Assembly (NCBI GenBank): GCA_018208355.1
Contig: CP062796.1
Location: 487,217-551,216 of the forward strand
Origin: Candidatus Fermentithermobacillus carboniphilus
Lineage (GTDB): Bacteria > Bacillota > Sulfobacillia > Fermentithermobacillales > Fermentithermobacillaceae
DNA: 64,000 bases
Direction: 5' to 3'
The position numbers and the translations under genes were made by a program. Below the pieces are notes generated by a model. That model saw only the letters and a program-made list of their open reading frames with translations, was not told the origin of the DNA and made no database searches. Below are positions 24,172 through 31,742 of this stretch, one piece after another. How positions within the stretch are numbered: the first letter of the stretch is position 1; each line of letters starts with the position of its first letter.

Positions 24172-25872
24172 TCATTCAATCTCGTAAGGCCACACGGTCA
24201 TTCCGCCGTCGAGAATCTTAACGTTCTCAAACCCTTTGTTTTTCAAGATGAGAGACCCAAGATAAGCCCGAAGTCCGACTTTACACACGAGTACCTGCTC
24301 TTTGGACCTGTCGAGCTCGCCGCAGCGGGAAGACAGCTCATTGAGCGGGATGTGGATGGCACCCGGGATAGTTCCCAGGACGATTTCAGCCGGCGTTCGA
24401 ACATCCACGATCTGAAGGTTCTCGTCGCCGAGCCTTCTTTTTAGAGTCACAGGGTCGATTCCTTTTACCCGCCCGGTGAGCTTGTTCATCATCACATTGG
24501 CCGCGACGATGGTTGAACTCATCGCCATGGAGAAGGGCGGCGCATACGCAAGGTCGAGGTTTTGTAAGTCCTCTACTCTGGCCCCCAGGGTGATGGCAGT
24601 GACTATGATGTCTATAGGCTTATCGACCACGCCATCGCCCACCACCTGAGCTCCGAGGATCCGCCCGGTTTTCTTGTCTGCCACGAGCTTTGTGACGATC
24701 ATCCGGTAACCCGGGTAGTAATGGGCTCTGTCGTTAGCCGGAACCAGGACCGTTTCGACGTCGAACCCCTCGGCGCGGGCCTGCGCCTCAGAAAGTCCCG
24801 TCTTGGCCGCGTTCATATCAAAAACCTTCAACACAGTGGTTCCCAGAACCCCTTTGAGACCGGGACGGGTTTTCGCGCCGCCTTCCTCGCCAAGAACACG
24901 GTCTGGCTCGAGATTGAGGGCGGCTATCCTCCCCATCTTGTTGGCCGTGGATCCCATCGGGTACCAGGCGGGTTTCTGGGTGATGAGATTCACGTTCTCC
25001 GCGCAGTCACCCACGGCGAAAACATCCTTGACGCTGGTCTCCATATTTTCGTTGACCTTTATTGCCCCGGTCGGCCCCAGCTCTATGCCCGCCCCTTTGG
25101 GCAGGGAAGTGTCCGGCCTAACACCTGTCGCCCAGATCACGACGTCGCAGGGTATTCTCCTTTGCGACGTTATAACCGTTGCAACTTTGCCATCCTCGCC
25201 TTTTTCAATGGACTCCACTTTTTCCCCGGTCAGGACCCTGACTCCTTTTTCTTCCATGTGCTTTTGGACGAGCCTGGCCATTTCAAAGTCAAAACCAGGC
25301 AACACTTGATCTGTGAGCTCGACTACGGTAACATCCAGGCCACGGAGTTTCAGGTTTTCAGCCACCTCAATGCCTATCATGCCGCCTCCCACTACAACAC
25401 CTTTCATCCCGCGTGGACTGTCTTTAGGCAGGAGGGCTCTTCGTATGCCTTCGGCGTCCGAAACCGTTCTTAGGGTAAATACCCCCGGAAGGTCGATTCC
25501 AGGAACTCGGGGTTTAACCGGGGAAGCGCCCGTCGCGATGACGAGTTTGTCGTAGGGAAATACTTTCTCCTCTCCGGTCACAAGGTCTTTCGCGCAGACC
25601 TCTTTTTTGTCGACATCGACCCGCGTCGCCTCGTGATGGACAAGGACGTCGATGTTGAAGGCATCCTTGAAGTATTCGGGGGTCCTGACCACCAGTTCTT
25701 CTCTTTCTTTGATGACGTCTCCTATGAAGTAAGGAAGGCCACAACCAGCGTAAGAGATATCCTCGCCCTTTTCCAGGACCACAATCTCCCAGTCAGGATG
25801 CTCTCTCCGGGCCTTCGCAGCGGCTTTGGCTCCAGCCGCCACACCACCTATGACCACAAGTTTCTTGGACAT
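24172..25872 (-). CDS. CoA-disulfide reductase with C-terminal rhodanese domain (CoADR-RHD)
   Basis: A 566-residue flavoprotein of the pyridine nucleotide-disulfide family. FAD-binding GGVAAGAKAAAKARR opens the protein, the single redox cysteine is C44 in SYAGCGLPY, and NAD(P)H-binding GGGMIGIEVAENL is near residue 155. GDCAENV follows, then the dimerisation domain. The C terminus (about 460-566) is a rhodanese with cysteine C530 in VCKVGLRA. Such fusions reduce CoA disulfide, CoA persulfide or polysulfide with NAD(P)H. It is the first enzyme after the ArsR repressor. Confidence 0.94.
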   Translation of the reverse strand: MSKKLVVIGGVAAGAKAAAKARREHPDWEIVVLEKGEDISYAGCGLPYFIGDVIKEREELVVRTPEYFKDAFNIDVLVHHEATRVDVDKKEVCAKDLVTGEEKVFPYDKLVIATGASPVKPRVPGIDLPGVFTLRTVSDAEGIRRALLPKDSPRGMKGVVVGGGMIGIEVAENLKLRGLDVTVVELTDQVLPGFDFEMARLVQKHMEEKGVRVLTGEKVESIEKGEDGKVATVITSQRRIPCDVVIWATGVRPDTSLPKGAGIELGPTGAIKVNENMETSVKDVFAVGDCAENVNLITQKPAWYPMGSTANKMGRIAALNLEPDRVLGEEGGAKTRPGLKGVLGTTVLKVFDMNAAKTGLSEAQARAEGFDVETVLVPANDRAHYYPGYRMIVTKLVADKKTGRILGAQVVGDGVVDKPIDIIVTAITLGARVEDLQNLDLAYAPPFSMAMSSTIVAANVMMNKLTGRVKGIDPVTLKRRLGDENLQIVDVRTPAEIVLGTIPGAIHIPLNELSSRCGELDRSKEQVLVCKVGLRAYLGSLILKNKGFENVKILDGGMTVWPYEIE

Positions 25873-25946
25873 CCTTTCTCCGGTTTGACCCTCAAAATAC
25901 CGGGTCTCCCTTCAAGCCTCCTCTCAGAGTTAGTCCTCTCCCGCAC

Positions 25947-26267
25947 TCAAAGACGGGGAATGAGTTTCAGGACGACGTTTTTCGCGTCCTCGTTTACCAC
26001 TCTGTAGTACGTTTCCTGGCCTACCTTCTCGGCCCTGATAATGCCTCTGGCCCTAAGGATGCCGAGATGCTGGGACACAGTAGACTGGGGGAGTCCCAGA
26101 CATTCCTGCATGTGGCCCACGTTGCACCGTTTATCCAGAAGGTTCCGGACGATGCAGAGCCTAACAGGATGGGCCAGGGCCTTGAGCGTTTCCGCCTTCT
26201 CTTGGTAGACAGGAGTCAGGACTATGTCATTATGCCCCGAACCTGAGGCTGCATCGTGAGTAGCTAT
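25947..26267 (-). CDS. ArsR/SmtB-family repressor with an apparent AUA start
   Basis: A winged-helix repressor of about 106 residues. The core is ALAHPVRLCIVRNLL, then CNVGHMQECLGLPQSTVSQHL and wing residues EKVGQETYYRVV. The frame has no ATG, GTG or TTG between an in-frame stop (26268-26270) and the conserved core. GGAGGTGA lies exactly 6 nt before an ATA codon at 26267, which is the best start. CTG at residue 17 is an alternative. The two cysteines in CNVGHMQECLG could act as a persulfide or thiol sensor. It heads the CoADR-TusA-DsrE2 operon. Confidence 0.82.
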   Translation of the reverse strand: MATHDAASGSGHNDIVLTPVYQEKAETLKALAHPVRLCIVRNLLDKRCNVGHMQECLGLPQSTVSQHLGILRARGIIRAEKVGQETYYRVVNEDAKNVVLKLIPRL

Positions 26268-26281
26268 CTAGACTCACCTCC

Positions 26282-26305
26282 ATCGTTATATCATGATATT
26301 ACGAT
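26282..26305 (-). promoter_or_regulatory. 24-bp palindromic operator of the ArsR-type repressor
   Basis: Two 12-nt arms, ATCGTTATATCA and TGATATTACGAT, are reverse complements at 11 of 12 positions. The palindrome covers the -10 region and transcription start side and ends directly before the ribosome site of the repressor gene. It is thus placed for autorepression of the sulfur operon. Confidence 0.8.
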
Positions 26306-26330
26306 ATATCTTGCGCATTGTGAAAGTCAA
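26303..26330 (-). promoter_or_regulatory. Sigma-A-type promoter of the sulfur operon
   Basis: TTGACT at 26330-26325 and TATATC at 26308-26303 are separated by 16 nt on the minus strand. The -10 overlaps the palindromic operator, giving a simple repression geometry. Confidence 0.65.
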
Positions 26331-26441
26331 TACAAGTATCAGGGGCACAACGGCCAGTCCGGAAAAACCTCTAACATGATGTGCTGCCTCCGGCAGCAGA
26401 ACCTGCAGCGTTATACGGGGCCTATAATGTAAGGTGCCGCG

Positions 26442-27524
26442 TCAACTGGAGGCGTGGCTTTTCACGTACCAGTTCCAGGCAGTGCGCGCGATCTCATCGA
26501 GGGTCGAATGCAGGGGTTCCCATCCGAGGACCTCTTTGGCCTTTTCGCAGGACGCCACGAGGACCGCCGGGTCTCCAGCCCGCCTCGGGCCGATCTCGTA
26601 GGGGACCTTTTTCCCCGTTACCTCTTCAACGGCGCGTATGACTTCGAGAACCGAATAGCCGCGCCCCGAGCCCAGGTTGATGGAGGACGTCTCCCCCCCG
26701 GACTCCAAGAGCCGCAGCGCCCGGACATGAGCATCCGCAAGGTCCGTGACGTGAACGTAGTCTCTGATAGCGGTCCCGTCAGGGGTCGGGTAATCATTGC
26801 CGAAAACGGTCAAAGGTTTACCTGTCAGGACCGATTCACATATCAACGGAATGAGATGAGTCTCAGGATCGTGATCTTCGCCCATCGTACCTTTAGGGTC
26901 GGCACCCGCGGCATTGAAATACCTCAAGGATATCGACTTGAGCCCGTAAGCCCGGTCATACCATACAAGGGCCCTCTCTAAAAACGCTTTCGTTTCTCCG
27001 TAGGGATTCTTGGGGTTTATCGGGTGTGTCTCGGGGATAGGAATTATTTCCGGATCCCCGTAAACCGCCGCCGAAGAAGAGAAAACGAGTTTCTTGACCC
27101 CTCTTTTCACCATAACCGAGAACAACGTAAGTCCGCCTATCACGTTTCGCCTGAAGTACTTGTCAGGATGGTGACACGACTCCCCTACTTGGCTCTCAGA
27201 GGCAAAGTGGATAACCGAGTCGAATTTTTCTGAGGAGAAGACATCCTCGAGGGCTTCTTCATCTTCCAGACAACCGATCACCAGAGGCACGCCGGGAATC
27301 TGTTCGGGGTGCCCTCGCGATAGATCGTCGTAAACCACAACTTCGTACCCTGAATCGAGAAGCGCCTTGACCGTGTGGGCCCCGATATACCCGGCACCGC
27401 CCGTTACAAGGACTTTCCCCGGCGACCGATGACCGTAAGGCTCTTCCACACCCGTAAGCTGAGGTAGCTCTTGCGAAAAATCCAAATCCCTTTCCCCCGG
27501 GCTTCTAGGGCGGTCGTGCCTCAC
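26442..27524 (-). CDS. galE: UDP-glucose 4-epimerase
   Basis: An extended SDR epimerase. The NAD-binding motif is KVLVTGGAGYIGAHTVKALL, the catalytic serine lies in FSSSAAVYGD, and the YxxxK dyad is YGETK. The C-terminal half is typical (NLGSGRGYSVLEVI, GDPAVLVASCEKA). It interconverts UDP-glucose and UDP-galactose for cell-surface sugars. GTG at 27524, behind a GGAGA-type site, adds about 36 charged residues before the first beta strand. No better internal start with a ribosome site was found. That tail is absent from most GalE proteins. Confidence 0.95.
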   Translation of the reverse strand: MRHDRPRSPGERDLDFSQELPQLTGVEEPYGHRSPGKVLVTGGAGYIGAHTVKALLDSGYEVVVYDDLSRGHPEQIPGVPLVIGCLEDEEALEDVFSSEKFDSVIHFASESQVGESCHHPDKYFRRNVIGGLTLFSVMVKRGVKKLVFSSSAAVYGDPEIIPIPETHPINPKNPYGETKAFLERALVWYDRAYGLKSISLRYFNAAGADPKGTMGEDHDPETHLIPLICESVLTGKPLTVFGNDYPTPDGTAIRDYVHVTDLADAHVRALRLLESGGETSSINLGSGRGYSVLEVIRAVEEVTGKKVPYEIGPRRAGDPAVLVASCEKAKEVLGWEPLHSTLDEIARTAWNWYVKSHASS

Positions 27525-27648
27525 AGGCGTTCATCTCCCCGGTCGGAATTCCCATCGTTCATATCATACCTAAAGCCAGATAATTATTCTAGATACGTTT
27601 CCCTGCCTGTCGATCCTCGCTTTTCACCGGGCCAACTGCTAGATCCTA

Positions 27649-28644
27649 TCACCCCTTCTTCAAACGTTCCTGGTCACCGATATCATGTTTCTTACGGCCC
27701 GGTTTGTACAAGGCCGGGTTCCACGCAAGTATCCCGGCACCGATGACAGGTGAGTAACGAGGCGGGATTATCAGGGCGTCAGGTACTTCCTTCTGGATCT
27801 CTTCCTTGAACGGTCTCAAGAGAACTTCGCCCGAATTGAACATCCCCCCTGCATAAGAAACGAGACGGACGCCGGACCCCATCTCCTTCAAGGCCGAAAC
27901 CGCGAGCCGTCCTAAACTCTTGCCAGCTCTTTCCATTATGTCAAGGCAGACCGGATCGCCGAAAGAAGCCTCTCTGGCTATCAGAGGGCTTATTGCCGCT
28001 ATCTCTTCCACCGTAATATCCTCGGAATATACTTTTCCAACTATGTCCCTGACGCTGGTGACCTGAAAATGCTCTTTAAGGACTTCTGAAAGGGACGTGG
28101 GGGGACCCACGCCGTCGTGGTGTTTCAAGACAGCCTTTATCCCCTCGCACGCAACGTGAAAAGCCCCGCCTTCATCGGCGAACAGGTACCCGAAACCTCC
28201 CTTTCGCACTTCCCTGCCATCTGCGTCTCGCCCGTAAGCAACCGAACCTGTACCCGCAACGACTGCGATTCCGCTCTGACCCGCAAGCGCTCCTGCCCAG
28301 GCTATCAACGCGTCGCTTTCCACCGTCACCCTGCACCCGGGAAAGACCTCAGATAAAATCTCCTGGGCAGCTTCTTTCTTGCCGGGTATAAAGACGCCTG
28401 TAAGCCCCAGGAAGACCGCTTTAAGCGAAAGTTCCGGGTGCTCTTCCAAAAAGGAGCTGAGAGAAGCCGTTGCCTCCCTCAGCGCTCTCTCCAACCTGTC
28501 CTTGCCAATTTCTCCTGAAAAATGGCCTGTCGGTCCTCCCCTACCTTCAGCGAGGACCACAAGTCCCTCTCGCATTAATGCCGCTTTGGTGCTGAAAGTA
28601 CCTCCGTCGATCCCTACGACGCACTGCCCGGAAAGAGCCAACAT
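27649..28644 (-). CDS. BadF/BadG-type sugar kinase (N-acetylglucosamine kinase-like)
   Basis: A 331-residue ASKHA-fold kinase. The phosphate-1 motif is VVGIDGGTFSTKAALM, followed by VVAGTGSVAYGRD and GGFGYLFADEGGAFHVACEGIKA, which match eukaryotic-type GlcNAc/MurNAc kinases of bacteria. It ends with a basic tail. The ATG start has GGAGGATT immediately upstream. A second member of this family lies in the cell-wall sugar cluster at 41.9 kb. The substrate of this copy is not set by context (galE on one side, an unknown membrane protein on the other). Confidence 0.85.
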   Translation of the reverse strand: MLALSGQCVVGIDGGTFSTKAALMREGLVVLAEGRGGPTGHFSGEIGKDRLERALREATASLSSFLEEHPELSLKAVFLGLTGVFIPGKKEAAQEILSEVFPGCRVTVESDALIAWAGALAGQSGIAVVAGTGSVAYGRDADGREVRKGGFGYLFADEGGAFHVACEGIKAVLKHHDGVGPPTSLSEVLKEHFQVTSVRDIVGKVYSEDITVEEIAAISPLIAREASFGDPVCLDIMERAGKSLGRLAVSALKEMGSGVRLVSYAGGMFNSGEVLLRPFKEEIQKEVPDALIIPPRYSPVIGAGILAWNPALYKPGRKKHDIGDQERLKKG

Positions 28645-28820
28645 CTAATCCTCCTCAACGGATCATGCCGTAATCCCCGTACCTTGACGTTAACTCGGAG
28701 CTGCTATCTCTCTGACGCCCAGCGGGAACCAGGGGTTCCTGTGCACTCCACCAGGATCAGAATACGTCTTTTGCGGTCCCTCGTCTTTATGCTCCCAATG
28801 TACCGAGTTCGACGCGGACT

Positions 28821-29144
28821 TTACCAGATCCTGGTTTGACCTTCATGAGGAGGATTCAGGCGTTTAAGTATATCGTGGACGGCGTTGCTGCCCCTGCTGA
28901 GCACAAGAGCCGACATGATGATGCCCAAGACAATCGGAAAATTGAAGTCGACAGGCAGTATCTCGTCGATGATGGCGAAGAAGTCTATCTTGCCAAAGGC
29001 CGCAAGCATTACCGAAAAAGCGAGGCTGATGGCCTGGTCTACCCAGTCTTTCAGCTGAACCCCCAGCTTAACCAGCACAGATTTGGTTATCCCGGTCATC
29101 ACCTCAACAACGATGGCCAGAGTGAGAAATGAACTGACATTCAT
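28821..29144 (-). CDS. Small membrane protein of unknown function
   Basis: A 107-residue protein when started at ATG 29144, which has AGAGGTGA upstream. An open frame continues upstream to 29201 but lacks a better site. Three hydrophobic segments lie around 5-22, 45-62 and 70-88 of the short form (VSSFLTLAIVVEVMTG, PIVLGIIMSALVLSR). An amphipathic stretch LKDWVDQAISLAFSVM sits between them. It is holin-like in size and layout, but no phage genes are near. Function unknown. Confidence 0.65.
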   Translation of the reverse strand: MNVSSFLTLAIVVEVMTGITKSVLVKLGVQLKDWVDQAISLAFSVMLAAFGKIDFFAIIDEILPVDFNFPIVLGIIMSALVLSRGSNAVHDILKRLNPPHEGQTRIW

Positions 29145-29201
29145 GCCCAATTCACCTCTACGGTAAGGTATGTGGAGATAGCTAAGTCTGTTCACAGGCA
29201 A

Positions 29202-29498
29202 ACATGCTGGAAAGGCAGGTTAGTCGCATCCCCGTTCTGTGGTCATTGCCAGGTATGAGTCTCTTCTGAAAAGCGTCTCATATACTGTCAACGACCAGGA
29301 GCGAGAAGGACAAAAAGTTAACCGGGGCTAAGAAAGTTTTGGGCGGCTATCTTTTGACGCTTTGTCCAGCCAAAACGCTTGCCGCGTCCAAAAGCCGTCT
29401 TGTACCCAAGTTGCGGCTGGCAGAGCCGGCGCAAGCACGTTCCGGCAACTTTCATCAGACGGACGAAGGCCCCCGGGTTCAGGAGGCGCTACGATGTT
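29202..29498 (+). other. Leader region of the NRAMP transporter gene with a long-range stem
   Basis: About 300 nt without a clear gene. Positions 29344-29360 and 29384-29397 can pair (CGGCT/AGCCG plus TTTTGACGC/GCGTCCAAAA) as an interrupted hairpin on the plus strand. No yybP-ykoY Mn riboswitch consensus was recognised. Just upstream of the transporter, GGAGG at 29482-29486 is best spaced for ATG 29494, which opens a 19-codon reading frame (MLCYLLQAKILRQSRSLTT) overlapping the transporter start in another phase. Confidence 0.45.
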
Positions 29499-30809
29499 AT
29501 GTTACCTCCTTCAGGCCAAGATTTTACGGCAATCGAGGTCTCTCACCACATAAACCGGAGCGCACGAGACCATTGTACACTCTCCGCCCGAGCCCGCAAA
29601 TCCCTTATCCGGGCATTCAAGTATATCGGGCCTGCCTTTGTCGTCAGCGTCGCCTACATGGACCCGGGCAATTTTGCGACAAACATCACCGCAGGGTCCC
29701 GGTTTAACTACTCTCTAATCTGGGTAATCCTGTGGAGCAACCTGTTCGCCATTTTCCTCCAGACCCTTTCGGCAAAACTCGGTATCGCCACTGGAGAAAG
29801 CCTCCCGGAACACTGCCGAAAACTGTTTTCTAGGAGAACCAACTGGTTTTTGTGGACGGTGAGCATGCTTGCTGCCGCGGCCACGGAGCTGGCGGAGGTT
29901 TTGGGTGGTGCCCTGGGTTTCTACCTCCTTTTCGGCATCCCCCTTACCCTGGGAGCCCTTCTGACAGTGGCAATAAGCTGCGGTATCCTGGCCCTCGGCA
30001 GGTACGGGCAGGAAAAGGTGGAGCTTGCCATAAGCGGGCTTTTGGGCATAATAGGCATCTCTTACGTCATAGAGCTGTTTCTGTGTGACCCCGATTGGCC
30101 TGCCATTTTCCGTCATACCCTGGTTCCTTACATAGAGAGTTCGAGCCTGTTGGTAGCTGCGGGAATGCTCGGTGCCACAGTCATGCCCCACGTCATCTTC
30201 CTCCATTCCCATCTCGTCAAAGGCAAGCGAAACGCTAACCCCGAAACCCAGGAAGAGCATTTGTCGATGGAAAAAATTGATGTCCTGTTCGCCATGAACG
30301 TCGCCTTCCTAATCAACGGCGCCATGGTCGTCGTTTCCGCAGCCACTTTCTTCTCGCGGGGAATAGTCGTGGACTCCATTGAGCTGGCTCACCAAACTTT
30401 AAGGCCTCTTCTGGGGAACCTGTCCAGCGTAGCATTTGCCACCGCACTTCTGGCATCAGGCCTTTCGTCTTCGGCAGTCGGGGCCTACGCGGGTGAGGTC
30501 ATTATCGGCGGGTTTGTGGAAAGCGGCATACCCATCTGGACTAGGAGGGTTCTCACCATAGTCCCGGGTCTTTTAATCATTTCGCTTCGATTGAACCCAG
30601 TTGAAGTCCTGGTCCTCAGCCAGGTTACTTTGAGTTTCGCGCTACCGGCGGCAGTTATCCCGCTTCTTCTGGTGACGGGTCGGCGTGAGATAATGGGGCG
30701 CTTTGCCAACAGCACCTTAACCTCTCTAATCGGATGGATCGTGGTCGCCCTCATAATCGGACTGAATGGTGCACTTCTGTACTGCACTTTGTTCCACCGG
30801 ACTTGGTGA
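29499..30809 (+). CDS. mntH: NRAMP-family Mn2+/Fe2+ transporter
   Basis: A proton-coupled divalent metal importer of about 436 residues with eleven predicted membrane segments. The metal-binding DPGN of segment 1 is in VAYMDPGNFATNITAG, and the segment-6 motif MPH is in GATVMPHVIFLHSHLV. The open frame extends upstream to 29379. ATG 29499 is preferred because the upstream residues do not resemble the family. A soluble N-terminal tail of about 45 residues precedes the first helix. It lies opposite the rubrerythrin-like gene, convergently. Confidence 0.9.
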   Translation: MLPPSGQDFTAIEVSHHINRSARDHCTLSARARKSLIRAFKYIGPAFVVSVAYMDPGNFATNITAGSRFNYSLIWVILWSNLFAIFLQTLSAKLGIATGESLPEHCRKLFSRRTNWFLWTVSMLAAAATELAEVLGGALGFYLLFGIPLTLGALLTVAISCGILALGRYGQEKVELAISGLLGIIGISYVIELFLCDPDWPAIFRHTLVPYIESSSLLVAAGMLGATVMPHVIFLHSHLVKGKRNANPETQEEHLSMEKIDVLFAMNVAFLINGAMVVVSAATFFSRGIVVDSIELAHQTLRPLLGNLSSVAFATALLASGLSSSAVGAYAGEVIIGGFVESGIPIWTRRVLTIVPGLLIISLRLNPVEVLVLSQVTLSFALPAAVIPLLLVTGRREIMGRFANSTLTSLIGWIVVALIIGLNGALLYCTLFHRTW

Positions 30810-30993
30810 AGGCCAGAAGGGGCGGCGAAGCCGCAATTACAGTTTGCTGCTTTACTACGACGGGCCCGCCAGCTCCTCACCGGCCTTCGCCCGGAACCGC
30901 ACGGGGGTCTATCCGCAAACCCGTGCTATAGGCTTGATGAACCCCTGCAGCGTTCTGTCACCGTAGGCGGGCCTTAAGCAGAGGTTTGCGGAT

Positions 30994-31021
30994 GCGAAAA
31001 CCCATGCTATGGGCTTTTGCG
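30994..31021. terminator. Hairpin between convergent mntH and the rubrerythrin-like gene
   Basis: CGAAAACCCAT and ATGGGCTTTTGCG form a near-perfect stem with a 3-nt loop. The T-rich tracts are inside the stem on either strand, so it could act in both directions, though neither side has a classic downstream T-run. The rest of the 230-nt convergent gap contains a partial repeat of the same segment near 30911-30935. Confidence 0.4.
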
Positions 31022-31043
31022 TGCCCCCGGCTTGAGGGTAGGG

Positions 31044-31475
31044 TTACTGTGCGGAGAAATACCTCTCCAGGAGCCCCTTTAGGGCACGCGCGTGCCGCGC
31101 CTCATCTCTCGAGGTCTCGTCGAAGAAATCGTGGGCAGGATCTATCCCAATCTCTTTCGCTTTGGAGGCCGCCTCCTTCTTCCCTCGATTGGCACCCTCT
31201 TCACCCGCAAGCATCTTTTTCAGGTTCTCAGCCGTCGATCCCGAAATCATTCCGGCCAGTTCAGCGTAACCCGCCGCATGCCACGCCTCTTCAAAGGCGA
31301 TCTTGACCAAAACTTCCCCGATTTCCGGGTACCCCTCCCGGTACGCCTGCCTGGCCATAGCAAGATACAAGCCTACCTCGGAAGTCTCTCCTCGGAAATT
31401 GTTCTTCGCAGCTTCTTCCAAAACCGTTCCATTTACGACTCCCAGTTTGACCTCGTTGATAAGACCTGACTCCAT
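31044..31475 (-). CDS. Rubrerythrin-like ferritin-family diiron protein
   Basis: A 143-residue four-helix diiron protein without a rubredoxin domain. Iron ligands are seen in [25 protein letters not shown] and [11 protein letters not shown], the ExxH pairs expected for rubrerythrin peroxidases. It probably reduces hydrogen peroxide in anaerobes using an external electron donor. GGAGGAG precedes the start. A strong promoter with an overlapping inverted repeat lies upstream, suggesting induced expression. Confidence 0.88.
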   Translation of the reverse strand: MESGLINEVKLGVVNGTVLEEAAKNNFRGETSEVGLYLAMARQAYREGYPEIGEVLVKIAFEEAWHAAGYAELAGMISGSTAENLKKMLAGEEGANRGKKEAASKAKEIGIDPAHDFFDETSRDEARHARALKGLLERYFSAQ

Positions 31476-31563
31476 ACTCTTGCTCCTCCTTATGTTAACG
31501 AAGATGTGGCCCGGCTTGCGGGCCCGGTCCTGAGGTAATTATACCCTGAGTACCTCGTAGTAA

Positions 31564-31593
31564 TTTATACTAGACAGTAGTTCTTACTGTCAA
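31564..31593 (-). promoter_or_regulatory. Promoter with overlapping inverted repeat for the rubrerythrin-like gene
   Basis: TTGACA (31593-31588) and TATAAA (31569-31564) are spaced by 18 nt on the minus strand. The inverted repeat GACAGTA-N5-TACTGTC at 31573-31591 covers the -35 and spacer and is a plausible operator. It does not match the PerR, Fur or Rex consensus. A GGCCCG/CGGGCC hairpin follows in the leader. Confidence 0.7.
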
Positions 31594-31742
31594 GAGCTTT
31601 ATACCCCGACCCGGACATTTCCGCACAGTTTACTTCAGAAGCTCCGGCGTTGGCCCGTATTCGGCTGAACTAGGTTGCCTGGAACCAGCCGCTTACGTCG
31701 CATAAGGAGATGAAAGTCATGGAATCATGATCAGGAGCGAAG

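Noticed and set aside
28726..28745. GGAACC/GGTTCC hairpin between the BadF kinase and the small membrane protein
   Set aside because: Short stem without T-run; not enough to call a terminator.
29379..29498. Extended N terminus of the NRAMP transporter
   Set aside because: The upstream 40 residues have no family resemblance and overlap the structured leader; ATG 29499 is preferred.
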